64,000 nucleotides of DNA from assembly GCF_037414475.1 (NCBI RefSeq), contig NZ_CP147913.1, positions 8,566,501-8,630,500 of the forward strand, written 5' to 3'. Below the pieces are notes generated by a model, which was not told the origin of the DNA, did not search any database, and saw only the letters and a list, made by a program, of their open reading frames with translations. Both the position numbers and the translations under genes were made by a program. This document shows, piece after piece, positions 1 to 8,800 of this stretch. Origin of the DNA: Myxococcus stipitatus (GTDB lineage Bacteria > Myxococcota > Myxococcia > Myxococcales > Myxococcaceae). The first letter of the stretch is position 1. Every line of letters begins with the position of its first letter.

Positions 1-218
1 AGCTGCTTGATGGCTTCGTCAACGAAAGCGCGTGGCTCATGGAACGAATGCCCGAAAAGGAGGAAGACATCTACGTCCGAGGACTGCTCCAGGTCGCGCA
101 GCACCTTGAGGAAGATGGCCGTGTCGTTCTCGGTGCACGAGGCCAGCAGCATCAGGTCCTCGCGCTGCTCGATGAACTCCTCGAGGCGCTGGTGGACCTC
201 CTGAAGAATCCTTCGCAT
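1..218 (-). CDS. TPR-type T6SS accessory protein, N-terminal part (cut by window edge)
   Basis: The minus strand is open from an ATG at 218 to the window edge, giving about 72 residues starting MRRILQEVHQRLEEF. This aligns residue by residue with the start of the gene at 1816-3096 (MRRKLQELQDTLSGF there), including a following hydrophobic strand (DLMLLASCTEND versus HLLLVVGSTEGE) and the VFLLFGHSF / LFLLFAHEA segment. It is therefore a paralogue of that TPR protein, downstream on the same strand. Its C-terminus is outside the window. The function is not established; its place beside PAAR and VgrG genes suggests a role in effector assembly. Confidence 0.7.
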   Translation of the reverse strand, partial: MRRILQEVHQRLEEFIEQREDLMLLASCTENDTAIFLKVLRDLEQSSDVDVFLLFGHSFHEPRAFVDEAIKQ

Positions 219-557
219 GGCCCTGACGTCCCCCCGGCAATGAGTCTCCTGCTCGGCGGCGGAACGCTACTGTGCCAGGGATTTCCGCTCAATGACATCA
301 AGCCTGATGTGGCCCTGAGGGAGCACCCGTTCCGCGGTCCTCGGTGCATCGAGACCGCATGTCATTCGGACCATGCAGGGCGGAGTGTTCAATAGGCAAC
401 CAAAAGACGTCGAGGCCCAGGGACGAGCACCCCTCCACCAGTCCGGGCGATGTCTGGGTTTGGGGCATCGCCTGCCGGCATTCTCCTCGGGACAGCCCCT
501 CCCGGACGGATGCACCAGGTGGTCGCATCCACTGTGCACTTGGTGGGCCCGCCGCTT
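219..557. other. Gene-poor interval
   Basis: About 340 bases between the partial TPR paralogue and the end of the PAAR gene region. Short open frames exist on both strands, but none has a convincing start, ribosome binding site or recognisable protein pattern. Composition looks less GC-rich than the flanking genes. It may be decayed toxin or immunity sequence, but nothing can be named. Confidence 0.4.
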
Positions 558-779
558 TCACCAGGCGAGCTTCCTGTCCTTGATGTGAAGGCGCCCGATG
601 CGAGGTGCGCCGAAGCGCTGGAGAGCCTTCGAGACGAAGTCGTCGAGTCGGCTCGATATGGGCGGAAGGACGCGCCCACCGTCCGGTTTCAAGCGGCCAG
701 CTCGCGAGGGCAACACGCGAGCCGTCAGGACCCAAATGCGGCAGGAGCCCGCTACATGCAGCTCGCGCAGAAGAGCCGG
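558..779 (-). pseudogene. Shifted-frame protein remnant after the PAAR gene
   Basis: Just past the PAAR gene stop, another minus-strand frame reads about 73 protein-like residues to a TGA at 558-560. It includes segments such as LDDFVSKALQRFG and GRLHIKDRKLAW. It has no start codon of its own and overlaps the PAAR gene end in a different frame. The simplest reading is that the PAAR protein once continued into this C-terminal region, perhaps an effector tail, and lost it through a frameshift. A chance open frame in GC-rich DNA is the main alternative. No family is recognised. Confidence 0.35.
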
Positions 780-1819
780 CCCTGTTTGCGTCCGCCTCGG
801 ACGCCGCGGCGCAGGCCCTTCACGACCTTCTTGAGCCCGTCCGCGACATCGCTCCAGGAAGGCATCGGGAATCCACCGATGAGCACGTTCGGGTGGCCCA
901 AGACGATGGCGCCAAAGTCCGGGACGAGCCCTGGGTCCTTGCCCACCATCATGCCCATGGCCATGGCCGCGGCATCCGCGGCGAGCTGCGCGGCGGCCAC
1001 TCCGGCTCCGATGGCCTGACCCGCCGCGGCCGCGGAGCTGGCGGCCGCCGCATTGGCGTCATCGGCGGCAGCGGCCGCTGCGGCCTCCGCGCTCGAGTTC
1101 GCCGAGTCCATGGCGGCTGTCGCCACGCCGAGCGCCCCCGCGACCATGCCGGCGCCCGCCATCACCTTGCCCGCCACCGCCATCACCTTCTGCATCTTCG
1201 ACATGGCCCCGCCCCCCGCCGAGGGGGTGCAGTGTTTGGTGATGTCCCCCATGCGCGCGGCCCGGGAGCCGCCGATGAAGACCTTGCTGGAGCCCGTGAA
1301 GATCTCCAGCGGAGGCATGAAGCTGCCGCACGTCACCGCCAGCCCCACGTCCCCCGCGCGCGCCGCGGGCAACCCGTTGATGAGCACGGACACGCAGCCG
1401 CTGAGCATCACCGCGCCCAGGCTGGGCAACGGAATGGGAGGCGCCGGAGGAATGAGGCTCGGCGGATGGGCGTGCGGATGCGGCAGCCCGACATGCAGCG
1501 CGGTGAGCGTGGCGGCCGGCAGCGCGGGAAAGAGGGCGGCGAGCGGCGCCGTCGCCAGGGCGAAGCCGGTGTTGAGCAGCTCCACCGGCGCGTTGATGAC
1601 CCCCAGCACTCCACCCAGCACCTGATTGACGGCGCCCACCGTGCCCTGGTGCGCGGGAGGCGCCTGGCGGAAGGGGTCTGTCGTCCGGTTGACGACGCTG
1701 GCGAACGAGTCGACCGCGACGTTCTCACCCGTGGGCTGGATGAGGGGAGGCACCGGCGCGGGCGGTCTGTCCGCCTGACGCGCGCCATGGGCCGAGGTGG
1801 ATCCTGGAGTAGCGCTCAC
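752..1819 (-). CDS. PAAR-like T6SS spike-tip protein
   Basis: A 355-residue protein. The middle carries PAAR-type strands: GCVSVLINGLPAARAGD, then FTGSSKVFIGGSRAARMGD followed by ITKHC, and near the C-terminus GAIVLGHPNVLIGGFPMPSW. A long alanine-rich, probably helical, insert of about 90 residues separates the second and third blocks. PAAR proteins cap the VgrG spike and carry effectors. The start is taken as the GTG at 1819, which overlaps the stop of the upstream TPR gene (GTGA), so the two are translationally coupled. The C-terminus is short and basic and ends in RLFCASCM, with protein-like sequence continuing in another frame beyond it. The likely partner is the divergent VgrG1 at 3193. 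Confidence 0.8.
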   Translation of the reverse strand: MSATPGSTSAHGARQADRPPAPVPPLIQPTGENVAVDSFASVVNRTTDPFRQAPPAHQGTVGAVNQVLGGVLGVINAPVELLNTGFALATAPLAALFPALPAATLTALHVGLPHPHAHPPSLIPPAPPIPLPSLGAVMLSGCVSVLINGLPAARAGDVGLAVTCGSFMPPLEIFTGSSKVFIGGSRAARMGDITKHCTPSAGGGAMSKMQKVMAVAGKVMAGAGMVAGALGVATAAMDSANSSAEAAAAAAADDANAAAASSAAAAGQAIGAGVAAAQLAADAAAMAMGMMVGKDPGLVPDFGAIVLGHPNVLIGGFPMPSWSDVADGLKKVVKGLRRGVRGGRKQGRLFCASCM

Positions 1820-3096
1820 GCGAGATTCTCCCGAGGCAATCCCTGCAACTCTTTCTTGCACGCCCGCTGCTCAATCACCATCCCCGCCTCCCCATAGACT
1901 TTCTCCAGACGCTCGAGCACCGAACGAAGCCGCACGTTGTACTCCACGGAGCGGCAGAACGCCGCCGCGTCCTTCCACGCCACCACGGCCTTGCCCAAGT
2001 CCTTGCGCAGATGGCGTGAGATGCCGATCTTCTCCATCGCATCCGCCTTGGGATAGGGATTGAGAGCCTTCATGGCGACGCGATCCGTGATGTCGAAGTA
2101 TCCTTCGGCGTCCGTGTACTGCTTCAGCTCCAGACTCACATCCCCCGCCGCCATGGAGAGGTTGATGAGGACCGGCAGGGCCAGGGTATTCACCGCCACC
2201 GCGAGCCCCTGCTGATACCGCTCCTTGGCCTGCTCGAACCTGCCCACGGCGCGCAAGACATCCCCCGCGCCTTGCAAGCAGAGGGCTTGCATCTCCTTCT
2301 GCCCCTGCTCGGCGTAGTACGCGTGGAGCAAGGCATACTTCTCCGCCGCCGCTGGATAGCGCTTGTATGAGAAGTCCAATGCGGCCAATTGAAGCAGCGC
2401 CTGCATCCGCTCGGGGACGGGCGTCGCGGGGTCCACCGCGTCCTGGGCCAGGCTGTCCGTCAAGGCCGCCGTGCTGAGGTCGGGCTCGTAGACGAGCGCC
2501 CCTGTCACCCCGAGCTTTCGCAGTGCGGGCACGAGGAAGGGCGCCTCGCGGTCATCCCGCACGACGATGCGCAGCGAGCGCATCCACGGCTGGAAGCCGT
2601 CGTGAGGCAACAATTGACCCACCAGCTGCGAGTAGCTCACGCGGTCTTCAATCTTGAGGGGCATCATTGCCCACACGAGCCGGTGATCTCCGTCCGGGGG
2701 AAGCAGACCCCGCATGTGCTCGATGGCGGCCCGCAGGCGCGCTGCGGGGGACTGGCGCATGTCCTGGCATCCCGTCGGAAGAGGGGCCCAGCGCTCGTCG
2801 CCTTTCTCCTGACGCGCGAGGTTGGCTGCCTCCAGCTGGGCTTCCAGGTTGGCCACCAGGGCCGTGACGTACTGCGCCGCGGTCTGGGCTTCGTGGGCGA
2901 AGAGGAGGAAGAGGTCCGACGGGGTCTCTTGATCGAGCCCCTGAAGCGTCTTGAGGACCCACGCGGCTTCCCCCTCGGTGCTGCCCACCACGAGCAGCAA
3001 GTGGTCGCGTTGGTCGACAAAGCCGCTGAGCGTGTCCTGAAGTTCCTGGAGCTTGCGCCGCATGGCGTTGGTGAGTGTAACCGGTCTGTGTGACAT
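1816..3096 (-). CDS. TPR protein, candidate T6SS effector-loading accessory factor
   Basis: A 426-residue protein. The first ~190 residues alternate hydrophobic strands and helices (LLLVVGSTEGE, LFLLFAHEA, RLVWAMMPL, SLRIVVRDD), suggesting a Rossmann-like domain without a Walker A motif. Residues ~240-420 are helical TPR-like repeats (YPAAAEKYALLHAYY, GRFEQAKERYQQGLA). There is no signal peptide. It is divergent from VgrG1 and coupled to the PAAR gene by a 4-base overlap. A related protein sits at the equivalent place beside VgrG2 (20422-21864), and a third copy starts at 218. Context suggests an adaptor or chaperone joining VgrG, PAAR and cargo; this is inference, as no known adaptor family was recognised. 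A start at the later methionine before RRKLQEL is possible. Confidence 0.75.
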   Translation of the reverse strand: MSHRPVTLTNAMRRKLQELQDTLSGFVDQRDHLLLVVGSTEGEAAWVLKTLQGLDQETPSDLFLLFAHEAQTAAQYVTALVANLEAQLEAANLARQEKGDERWAPLPTGCQDMRQSPAARLRAAIEHMRGLLPPDGDHRLVWAMMPLKIEDRVSYSQLVGQLLPHDGFQPWMRSLRIVVRDDREAPFLVPALRKLGVTGALVYEPDLSTAALTDSLAQDAVDPATPVPERMQALLQLAALDFSYKRYPAAAEKYALLHAYYAEQGQKEMQALCLQGAGDVLRAVGRFEQAKERYQQGLAVAVNTLALPVLINLSMAAGDVSLELKQYTDAEGYFDITDRVAMKALNPYPKADAMEKIGISRHLRKDLGKAVVAWKDAAAFCRSVEYNVRLRSVLERLEKVYGEAGMVIEQRACKKELQGLPRENLA

Positions 3097-3122
3097 CCGG
3101 CGAGCGATTCAATCGAACCGTC

Positions 3123-3152
3123 TTCCTGTCCATGAGCGTCATGCGATATGAC
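3123..3152 (+). promoter_or_regulatory. Duplicated element upstream of vgrG1
   Basis: A 30-base stretch, TTCCTGTCC followed by ATGAGCGTCATGCGATATGAC, ends about 40 bases before the chosen vgrG1 start. It recurs with one mismatch at 17712-17741 before vgrG2. Flanking non-coding DNA differs more, so conservation suggests a shared promoter or leader, or simply the edge of the duplicated unit. No standard -35/-10 pair is obvious. Confidence 0.4.
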
Positions 3153-3192
3153 TGCCCGCCAGGAAGAATCTCGACTTCCAGGGGGAGGCCAC

Positions 3193-5814
3193 GTGTCGGA
3201 CTCAGACGACGTGCTGCACCACGTCCAGCAATCTGCGCAGGTGGCGAGAGACACCGGCCAGGTGGTGCAGCAGGCTCGCGAGGGGAATGTTCCCATCCAA
3301 CAGGTCCGTCAGCCGTTGGAGAATGCCCTGTCGCAGATTCCCCAGGTCCAGAACGCGGTGCAGCAGGCGCGGCGCGTCGAACAGGCCGCCAATCAGGTCT
3401 CAGGTGTGGCCAATCAAGTCCTGGGAGCCGCGGGCGCTGGAGGGGCGTTGGGTGCCCTGTCTGGACTGGTCAACGCCATCGCAGGCGAATCTCCGCTGGA
3501 CAAGGTGCGCTTCTCCTTCACGTCGAGCGCGGACCCGTCGGGCGCGTGGCGAGTGGTGGAGTTGCACGCGAAGGAAGGACTGTCGGAGCTCTACACCTGC
3601 ACGGTGGACCTGGCGAACGAGCACCTGGGAGCGGACGTGGACGGGATGTTGGGCTCGTCGGCGGAGGTGCTCATCTCGCACGATGATGGAGTGCGGCGGT
3701 TGTGTGGAATTGTCCACCGGGTGGAGCACACGGGGACGCAGGCGGGGCACCTGCTGGCGAGAGCGCATGTAGCGCCGGCGCTGTGGGCGCTGTCGCAGCG
3801 CAAGGACAACCGCATCTTCCAGGAGAAGAAGGTGCCGGAGATATTGGAGGCGGTGCTGAAGGAGGGGTTGGGGCCCTTTGAGAGGCCATTCCGAATCGAG
3901 CTGAACCGGGAGTACCTGCCAAGAGAGTACTGCGTGCAGTACCAGGAGACGGACCTGGACTTCGTGCTGAGGCTGATGGAGGAGGAGGGAATCTTCTTCT
4001 ACTTCGACCACTCGGGAGAGAAGGAGGAGCTCGTCCTGCAGGAGGAGAATGAGCAGTGCCCGTCGTGTGAGGCGGTGAAGGGGACGCCGATAACGGTGAG
4101 GGGGCCTGAGGCGGGGACGGCGGCGGACGAGTGTTTGCGGACGTTCGACTACTCGCAGCAGCTGCACACGACGAGCGTGGTGGTGAGGGACTTCAACTGG
4201 ACGCACCCGGACTACGACTTGACGAGAGAGTCGAGAGCGGAGGACGTGCAGGGGAGGGAAAGAGAGTCGTACGAGTACCCGGCGCCGCTGCTGGGGCCGT
4301 ATGACAAGGGGGAGAAGAAGTACAAGTACGAGCCGGCGCAGAAGCAGGAGCAGCTGCGGCGGCAGGCGCTGCACGCAGAAGGAAAGCGTGGACGGGGCGT
4401 GGGGTACGTGACGGGATTCACGCCGGGGTACATGTTCGAGCTGACGGGCCACGGGCACTCGGCGTTGGACCAGTGGTACCTGCTGACACACGTGGAGCAC
4501 CACGGGAGGGCGCCGGAGGAGCTGACGGACGACTCGAACGCGAGGAGGGCGGAGGGCGAGGTGTCGGAGCGCTACCGCAACAGCTTCGAGTGCATCCCGC
4601 TGGACGTGTCATTCCGAGCGCAGCGGAGGCGAGCGCGAGCGCGAATGGCGGGGATGCAGACGGCGACGGTGGTAGGCCCGGCGAGCGAGGAGATACACAC
4701 GGACGAGCACGGGCGAATCAAGGTGCAGTTCCACTGGGACCGGCAGGGGAAGAAGGACGAGAAGAGCTCGTGCTTTTTGCGAGTGGTGCAGGCGTGGGCG
4801 GGGCTGGGGTGGGGCTTCGTGTTCCTGCCGCGAATCGGGATGGAGGTGCTGGTGGACTTCCTGGAGGGAGACCCGGACCGGCCGATAGTGGTGGGGACCG
4901 TCTACAACGGGAAGAACACGCCGCCGTACGCGCTGCCGGAGCACAAGACGCGGAGTACGATTCGGACGTCGAGCTCGAAGGACAGCGATGGATTCAACGA
5001 GCTGAGATTCGAGGACGCGAAGGACGCGGAAGAAATCTTCGTGCACGCGCAGAAGGACTTCAACGAGGTGGTGCTGAACAACCACAGCACGACGGTGAAG
5101 GCGAACCAGACGAACACGGTGGATGGTTCGCAGACGGAGACGGTGGGAGGGGACCAGGGGATGACGGTGCACGGCAAGCGCACCAAGACGGTGGACAAGG
5201 ACGAGACGACGACGGTGCACGGCAAGCGCACCGAGACGGTGGACAAGGACGAGACCATCACCATCACGGGAGCGCGCACCGAGGAGGTGACGGGGCAGGA
5301 GAAGCTCACGCTCAAGGCAGGGCGCGACGCGACGGTGAACACGCTGGAGAAGCTCACCGTCACGGGCAAGCGCCAGGAGACCATCGGCGGGAACGACACG
5401 CTGGAGGTCACCGGGGACAAGGCCCAGCACGCGACGAAGAACTTCATGATGACGGGAGACGTCCAGCTCCAGGCCAAGCAGGGCGAGTGCACCGTCACCC
5501 TCAAGGACAGCATCACCGTCGAGGGCACCAGTAAGAAGGTGGCGCTCCACAACAACTCCGGCCAGATGGTGTTCGACGGGAACAAGATCGAGGTGACGGC
5601 TGTCGCAGAGCTGTCCCTGGTTTGTGGCAAGGCGAGCATCAAGCTCAAGAGCGATGGCTCGGTGGAGGTCAACGGCGCCAAGGAAGTGAGCCTGGGGGCT
5701 CAGCAGAGCACTCTCAAGCTGGAGGCCGCGGGTGGCACGCTCTCCGCGCCCAAGCTGACGTCGTCGGCCGTGGGCATCCACGAAATCACCGGAGCGCTCA
5801 TCAAGATCAACTGA
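3193..5814 (+). CDS. vgrG: VgrG1, T6SS spike protein
   Basis: An 873-residue VgrG. After a ~95-residue glutamine-rich helical extension, the gp27-like region begins at KVRFSFTSSAD. It carries FERPFRIELNREYLPREYCVQY and a C-terminal gp5-like OB fold with HTDEHGRIKVQFHWDR and FLPRIGMEVLVDFLEGDPD. A beta-helix needle follows, with repeats such as KRTETVDKDET. VgrG trimers form the puncturing tip and carry effectors. The GTG at 3193 is chosen because GGGGGAG lies 5 bases upstream and this arrangement recurs in vgrG2; an ATG at 3148 in the same frame lacks such a site. The stop is one base before the Rhs1 ATG, so the pair is co-transcribed. Confidence 0.93.
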   Translation: MSDSDDVLHHVQQSAQVARDTGQVVQQAREGNVPIQQVRQPLENALSQIPQVQNAVQQARRVEQAANQVSGVANQVLGAAGAGGALGALSGLVNAIAGESPLDKVRFSFTSSADPSGAWRVVELHAKEGLSELYTCTVDLANEHLGADVDGMLGSSAEVLISHDDGVRRLCGIVHRVEHTGTQAGHLLARAHVAPALWALSQRKDNRIFQEKKVPEILEAVLKEGLGPFERPFRIELNREYLPREYCVQYQETDLDFVLRLMEEEGIFFYFDHSGEKEELVLQEENEQCPSCEAVKGTPITVRGPEAGTAADECLRTFDYSQQLHTTSVVVRDFNWTHPDYDLTRESRAEDVQGRERESYEYPAPLLGPYDKGEKKYKYEPAQKQEQLRRQALHAEGKRGRGVGYVTGFTPGYMFELTGHGHSALDQWYLLTHVEHHGRAPEELTDDSNARRAEGEVSERYRNSFECIPLDVSFRAQRRRARARMAGMQTATVVGPASEEIHTDEHGRIKVQFHWDRQGKKDEKSSCFLRVVQAWAGLGWGFVFLPRIGMEVLVDFLEGDPDRPIVVGTVYNGKNTPPYALPEHKTRSTIRTSSSKDSDGFNELRFEDAKDAEEIFVHAQKDFNEVVLNNHSTTVKANQTNTVDGSQTETVGGDQGMTVHGKRTKTVDKDETTTVHGKRTETVDKDETITITGARTEEVTGQEKLTLKAGRDATVNTLEKLTVTGKRQETIGGNDTLEVTGDKAQHATKNFMMTGDVQLQAKQGECTVTLKDSITVEGTSKKVALHNNSGQMVFDGNKIEVTAVAELSLVCGKASIKLKSDGSVEVNGAKEVSLGAQQSTLKLEAAGGTLSAPKLTSSAVGIHEITGALIKIN
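3415..5397 (+). repeat. Long direct repeat, copy 1 (vgrG1 core)
   Basis: This ~1.98 kb segment matches 17983-19965 at a constant offset of 14,568 bases with only scattered, mostly synonymous differences. Translated, I find about three substitutions in some 650 residues (M/L, L/M and T/R). Identity ends abruptly within the beta-helix region, after which the two genes differ strongly. This indicates recent duplication or ongoing gene conversion. Confidence 0.9.
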
Positions 5815-5815
5815 C

Positions 5816-8800
5816 ATGCGCCCATCGACAGGAAAGGCAGCCGTCGGTCACCCCGTGGATGTCGCGAGCGGGGCCATGTTTGACGACTGGGAGGACTTCC
5901 TCCTGCCAGGAGGCGTGCCGGTCGAGGTTCGACGTTTCTACAGCACCGCGTTGCTCTCGGTGCGCTCGGACTTCGAGCCATTCGGTCCCGGGTGGCGAGC
6001 GGGCTTCCAGCGAGAACTCCGCCAGACGCTCGACGGTTACGCCTACACGACGCATGAGGGCGTTGAGATACCGCTCGATGACCTCCAGGGGATGCTCGCG
6101 CGAACGGGGCGGTTGCTCGTTCCTTCCGCGGGCATGGAGCTTCGCCGCAATCCGGACGGCACCCTGACGCTCATCCAGTTCGACTCCTCCGCTCATGTCA
6201 TTCGTGCCATCTTCCGCCGCAAGCCAGGGAGCAGCACCGAGTTCATCCTGGCTTCGCTGGCGCGAAATCCACACAACCGCGTCGACTTCGAATACGACGC
6301 CGCGTGGCGTCCCAAGCGCATGGTGCAGACGCGTACCTCGCGCGCGGTGGACTTGAAGTACTCGCCAGCCGGGCGGCTGGTGGAGGTCTCCGTCGCTGGC
6401 CTTCCCGCGCGCGTCGTCGTCCGCTACGCGTTTGATGCCAGGCAGCGTCTGGTCCGAGTGGTGGACAAGGCAGGGCTGGTAACCGCCTACGAGTATGACG
6501 CCAGTGGCCGGATGCGAAGCGAGGTGAAACCCACCGGCGGGCAGTTCACCTTCTCCTACGATGCGCAGGGACGATGTGTCCGCGCCACGGGGGCCGACGG
6601 CTTTCAGGACCGGTGGCTGCGCTACGCACCCGAGAAGCGGCGCACGGAAGTCATCAACAGCCACGGCGACATCACCGTCTTTGAATACAACGAGCGCGGG
6701 CAGGTGACGGAGGTTCGCTCTCCGCTGAACGCGAAGGAGTGCTTCCAGTATAACGACGATGGGCAGATGGTGGCTCAGGTGATGCCGAACAAGGGCGTCC
6801 TCACCTATGCCTATGATGCCCAGGGCCACCTGTGTGGCGTGAGCCTACCGGACCAGCGCCGCATCCAGGTTCGCTTCGACGATGAGCATCGTCAGGTCGA
6901 ACTCGTTGACTGGAAGGGAATTCGTTGGGGGTACGTCCACGATGAGGACGGCAACCTCATCACCACGTCGGACCCTCAGGGGGCGCCGTGGCACTACACG
7001 TACAACAAATACGGCGAGCTGGTCTCCGTCACCAATGCGATGGGTGCCCGATTCCAACTGGATTGGGACACACTGGGGCGCAACGTCGCGCGCGGTGACT
7101 GGGAAGGGGGCGTGTGGCGCACCGAGTTTGACTCGCGTGACCGCGTGGTCGAGGAGTGCAATCCGCTCGGGCTGCGCACCCGCTACGAATACAACGATGC
7201 GGACGATCTGGTCGCCGTTCACGCTCCCGATGGGCGGACGTGGCGCTATGGGTACGACGCCTTCGGGCGGCTCATCAGCGAGCGGCTTCCGGATGGGCGC
7301 GAGAGCACCCGGTCGTTCAGTGCCTGCGGGCGTCTGCTCATGATGTCCGATGCCGCGGGTTCGACCTTCGCCTTCCGTTGGGACACGGAGCCCAGCCGGC
7401 TGCTCGAGATTCGCGATGGGCGGGGCAATACCTACCAGCTCGACTATGACGCCGAGGGGCGGCCCGTCCGAAAGGTGTTCTGGGACGGCCGCGCCTACAC
7501 GTACGCGTACGATGACATGTCCCTCTGCACGGCGCTGGTCGACCCGGGAGGTGGCAGGACTGAGTACGCCTACGACTTGCTCGGGCAGATGGTGTCCCGG
7601 CGCACGCCGGATGGAAAAGAGACGCAGTACACCTATGACGCCAACATGCAGCTGGCGTCGGTCCAGAGCCCGGATAGTGAGACGCACTTCGAGCGGGATA
7701 TCTACGGGCAGATCGTGTGCGAGGTGCAGGACGGCATTCGCATCGAGAGTCAGTTCGATGAACTGGGGCGCCGACGCGGTTTCAAGACAGGGCTTGGACT
7801 CGATGTCCAATACGAGTGGAACCGCAACAGTGACTGCGTGGGGGTTCGGCTCGCCGGCGTGGAACTGGGGTTCACTCGAGATGCGATAGGTCGTGAGGTC
7901 CGCCGCGCCCTGCCAGGTGGCTTGGCGATGGAGACGACCTATGACGCCGTGGGCCGTCTGAGTTCCCAGGTCCTTGGCCGTGAGGCCGCGGCGTGGGGGA
8001 ATGTCGAAGCGGGGCTCTTACGGCGTGGCTACAAGTACGACGCCAACGGACGCATGTCCGAGTGGGATGACAGCCTCCGAGGTCGTGCCACCTTCACACA
8101 TGACGGCGAGGGCAGGCTCACGGGCATCGCCCGCTCTGGTGCTCTCGCGGAACTCTTCGCCTATGACCGCGCGGGCAACCGCGTCTTCAAGACGAGCCTG
8201 GCACAGCTGGGCTCGGTGACGCGGTCCCCGGCAGACCCGGAGCCCCTGGACGTCATCCGTGCCCACGGGACGCACGAAGAAGTCATGGTCCATGCGCCGG
8301 GCAATCAATTGGCGAGCAAGATGCGGGAGGGGAACTCCGTCGTCTATTCACACGACCCGCAGGGACGGCGCACGCGGAGGACCATCAAGCGGCACAACGA
8401 AACCGACGAGGTGTGGCAGTACCACTGGGATTCACTCGGGCAGCTCGTAGCGCTGGTTCGGCCGGATGGTGCGGTCTGGACCTATGGCTACGACGGCCTT
8501 GGCCGACGAGTCCACAAGAAGGGGCCCACCCGAGAGTTTCGCTACGTCTGGGATGGGGAGAGCCTGGTCCACATCTTGGAGAACGGGCAGGTATCGAGCT
8601 CCTGGGCCTACGAACCGGACAGCGTGGTACCACTCCTGCGAACCGAGAGCACGCAGACCTGCTCCGTCTTGTCGGACCATGCGGGCAGCGCCTCCGAATG
8701 GGTGGATGACGAGGGCCGTTTCGTCTGGGTGTCGCGGGAAGGGCCATGGGGGGAGCCTGGGGACTCGACCATCGAAGGTCCTCGGTTCCAAGGGCATTGG

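Noticed and set aside
5100..5400. Short tandem repeats in the vgrG needle as a CRISPR array
   Set aside because: They are in-frame coding repeats (KRTETVDKDET) of a beta-helix, without spacers.
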